From Dermacentor variabilis (taxonomy: Eukaryota; Arthropoda; Arachnida; Ixodida; Ixodidae): a stretch of DNA of 64,000 bases. Where the stretch lies: the NCBI RefSeq assembly GCF_050947875.1, contig NW_027460394.1, positions 24,293 to 88,292 of the forward strand, in the 5' to 3' direction. Each line of letters begins with the position of its first letter. Positions within the stretch are counted from its first letter, which is position 1. The notes beneath the pieces were generated by a model. The model did not search any database and was not told the DNA's origin. It saw nothing but the letters and a program-made list of their open reading frames with translations. The translations under genes and the position numbers were made by a program. This document shows positions 62,901 through 64,000 of the stretch, piece by piece.

Positions 62901-64000
62901 AAGAGCAGCATCGGCATGCTTTTCACGTCGTTTGGTAGAAATCCACGCGCGTGTCTGCCAAAAGCACGATTTGCATGCATATCGTGTGGTTTTGCAGAAA
63001 ACTGCGTCCGCGTCTACCAAAAGATGCATGCGCATGCTAAAAACGCGTTTTGGCACAAATCCATGTGCGGATGTTAAAAGAGCAGCATCGGCATGCTTTT
63101 CACGTCGTTTGGTAGAAATCCACGCGCGCGTTCTGCCAAAAGCACCATTTGCATGCATATCGTGTGGTTTTGCAGAAAACTGCGTCCGCGTCTACCAAAA
63201 GATGCATGCGCATGCTTAAAACGCGTTTTGGCACAAATCCATGTGCGGGTGCTAAAAAGAGCAGCATCGGCATGCTTTTCACGTCGTTTGGTAGAAATCC
63301 ACGCGCGCGTTCTGCCAAAAGCACGATTTGCATGCATATCGTGTGGTTTTGCAGAAAACTGCGTCCGCGTCTACCAAAAGATGCATGCGCATGCTTAAAA
63401 CGCGTTTTGGCACAAATCCATGTGCGGGTGCTAAAAAGAGCAGCATCGGCATGCTTTTCACGTCGTTTGGTAGAAATCCACGCGCGCGTTCTGCCAAAAG
63501 CACCATTTGCATGCATATCGTGTGGTTTTGCAGAAAACTGCGTCCGCGTCTACCAAAAGATGCATGCGCATGCTTAAAACGCGTTTTGGCACAAATCCAT
63601 GTGCGGGTGCTAAAAAGAGCAGCATCGGCATGCTTTTCACGTCGTTTGGTAGAAATCCACGCGCGCGTTCTGCCAAAAGCACCATTTGCATGCCTATCGT
63701 GTGGTTTTGCAGAAAACTGCGTCCGCGTCTACCAAAAGATGCATGCGCATGCTTAAAACGCGTTTTGGCACAAATCCATGTGCGGGTGCTAAAAAGAGCA
63801 GCATCGGCATGCTTTTCACGTCGTTTGGTAGAAATCCACGCGCGCGTTCTGCCAAAAGCACCATTTGCATGCCTATCGTGTGGTTTTGCAGAAAACTGCG
63901 TCCGCGTCTACCAAAAGATGCATGCGCATGCTTAAAACGCGTTTTGGCACAAATCCATGTGCGGATGTTAAAAAGAGCAGCATCGCATGCTTTTCACGTC
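50921..64000 (+). repeat. Right mosaic domain with clustered 1-bp indels
   Basis: About 73 monomers assembled from segments resembling other parts of the window: 51135-51960 is like 25903-26720, 52970-53700 is like 58335-59050 (offset 5,365 bp), 55300-57600 is like 58690-61000 (offset about 3,397 bp), and 61017-61900 is like 897-1960. Against the 179-bp register I count nineteen single-base losses and one gain between 50928 and 63078, plus another loss at 63984, mostly in runs of A, T or G. An H* unit is present at 51900-52969. Confidence 0.8.
51900..52969 (+). repeat. 6-monomer unit H*, with small deletions
   Basis: Complete h1* to h6* order with marker deletion at about 52786. It is 1,070 bp long rather than 1,073 because of additional one-base losses at about 51960 (gctaaaacg), 52235 (ctgcaaaag) and 52325 (cgcttggc). 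It also has 'ggtagtaatcc' near 52035. Confidence 0.8.

Larger units (their letters stand above)
1..64000. repeat. Satellite DNA array, 179-bp monomer, about 357 copies
   Basis: The entire window consists of tandem copies of one 179-bp unit in a single orientation. The start motif 'tatcgtg' (or 'tattgtg') recurs every 179 bp from 3 to 63874, giving 357 complete units and a partial last unit. The departure from exact spacing, 32 bp in total, equals the sum of the small indels seen: twelve copies of a shared 1-bp deletion, net -2 for the six other sporadic indels and one 2-bp deletion before 50.9 kb, and net -18 after it. A hand-counted consensus monomer has 49% G+C. No unique sequence, transposon, telomeric repeat or gene interrupts it. 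Such arrays are known from eukaryotic centromeres, pericentromeres and subtelomeres; which applies here is not visible. I recognise no named satellite family. Confidence 0.98.

Noticed and set aside
1..64000. CRISPR array
   Set aside because: There are no short repeats separated by unique spacers; the whole 179-bp unit is conserved, and no cas genes exist.
1..64000. Primate alpha satellite or the Arabidopsis 178-bp centromere repeat
   Set aside because: The length is close, but base composition (49% G+C, CpG-rich) and motifs do not resemble what I know of either. No species assignment is justified.
1..64000. Bacterial or viral origin of the sequence
   Set aside because: 64 kb of non-coding tandem repeat with higher-order organisation has no counterpart I know of in bacteria or viruses, and no replication, packaging or ribosomal signals are present.

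Overview
The whole 64 kb window is one uninterrupted head-to-tail satellite DNA array. There is no gene, RNA gene, transposon, unique spacer or non-repetitive stretch longer than a few bases. The basic unit is 179 bp. Measured from the conserved start 'tatcgtg' at position 3 to its last occurrence at 63874, the window holds 357 complete monomers plus a partial one. 357 x 179 is 63,903 bp and the actual span is 63,871 bp. The 32-bp shortfall is fully explained by small indels I located by eye. A long homogeneous array with multimeric higher-order structure is typical of eukaryotic centromeric, pericentromeric or subtelomeric heterochromatin. Species and chromosomal position cannot be read from the window, and I do not recognise the monomer as a named satellite.

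The array is built at four levels. (1) Each 179-bp monomer is three diverged subunits of 59, 60 and 60 bp (A, B, C), about two-thirds identical to one another and all ending in gcatgc, so the ancestral repeat was about 60 bp. (2) The 179-bp monomer occurs in a limited set of variants. (3) Over large parts of the window six variants follow each other in fixed order as a 6-monomer higher-order repeat of 1,074 bp (called H). A second haplotype with its own private variants is called H*. (4) H* followed by H forms a 12-monomer, 2,148-bp composite in several places.

Layout: 1-2300 mixed monomers; 2300-6600 a 12-monomer duplication; 6600-9490 mixed; 9490-16460 well-ordered H and H* blocks; 16590-20220 a domain rich in 'gcataaaac' monomers with a local 3-monomer repeat; 20220-28640 H-like blocks with gains and losses of monomers; 28640-36410 mixed monomers to 29.9 kb, then mostly ordered H/H* with a mixed insert at 32.4 kb; 36412-40121 a nearly perfect tandem duplication of ten monomers; 40.1-42.9 kb a copy of the 34.6-36.1 kb region plus a 3-monomer duplication; 42.9-46.05 kb a near copy of 16.6-19.74 kb; 46.05-50.9 kb mixed; 50.9-64 kb a mosaic of segments seen elsewhere in the window, carrying most of the single-base indels. 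These indels are probably consensus errors.

The open reading frames are by-products. 179 is not a multiple of 3, so no frame can continue through the array, and the stop trinucleotides of most monomers fall in one phase, leaving about 140-150 codons open by chance of the period. The points worth attention are the 60 > 179 > 1074 > 2148 bp hierarchy, the datable nested duplications, the strong palindromic/alternating purine-pyrimidine motifs in every monomer, and the CpG richness.
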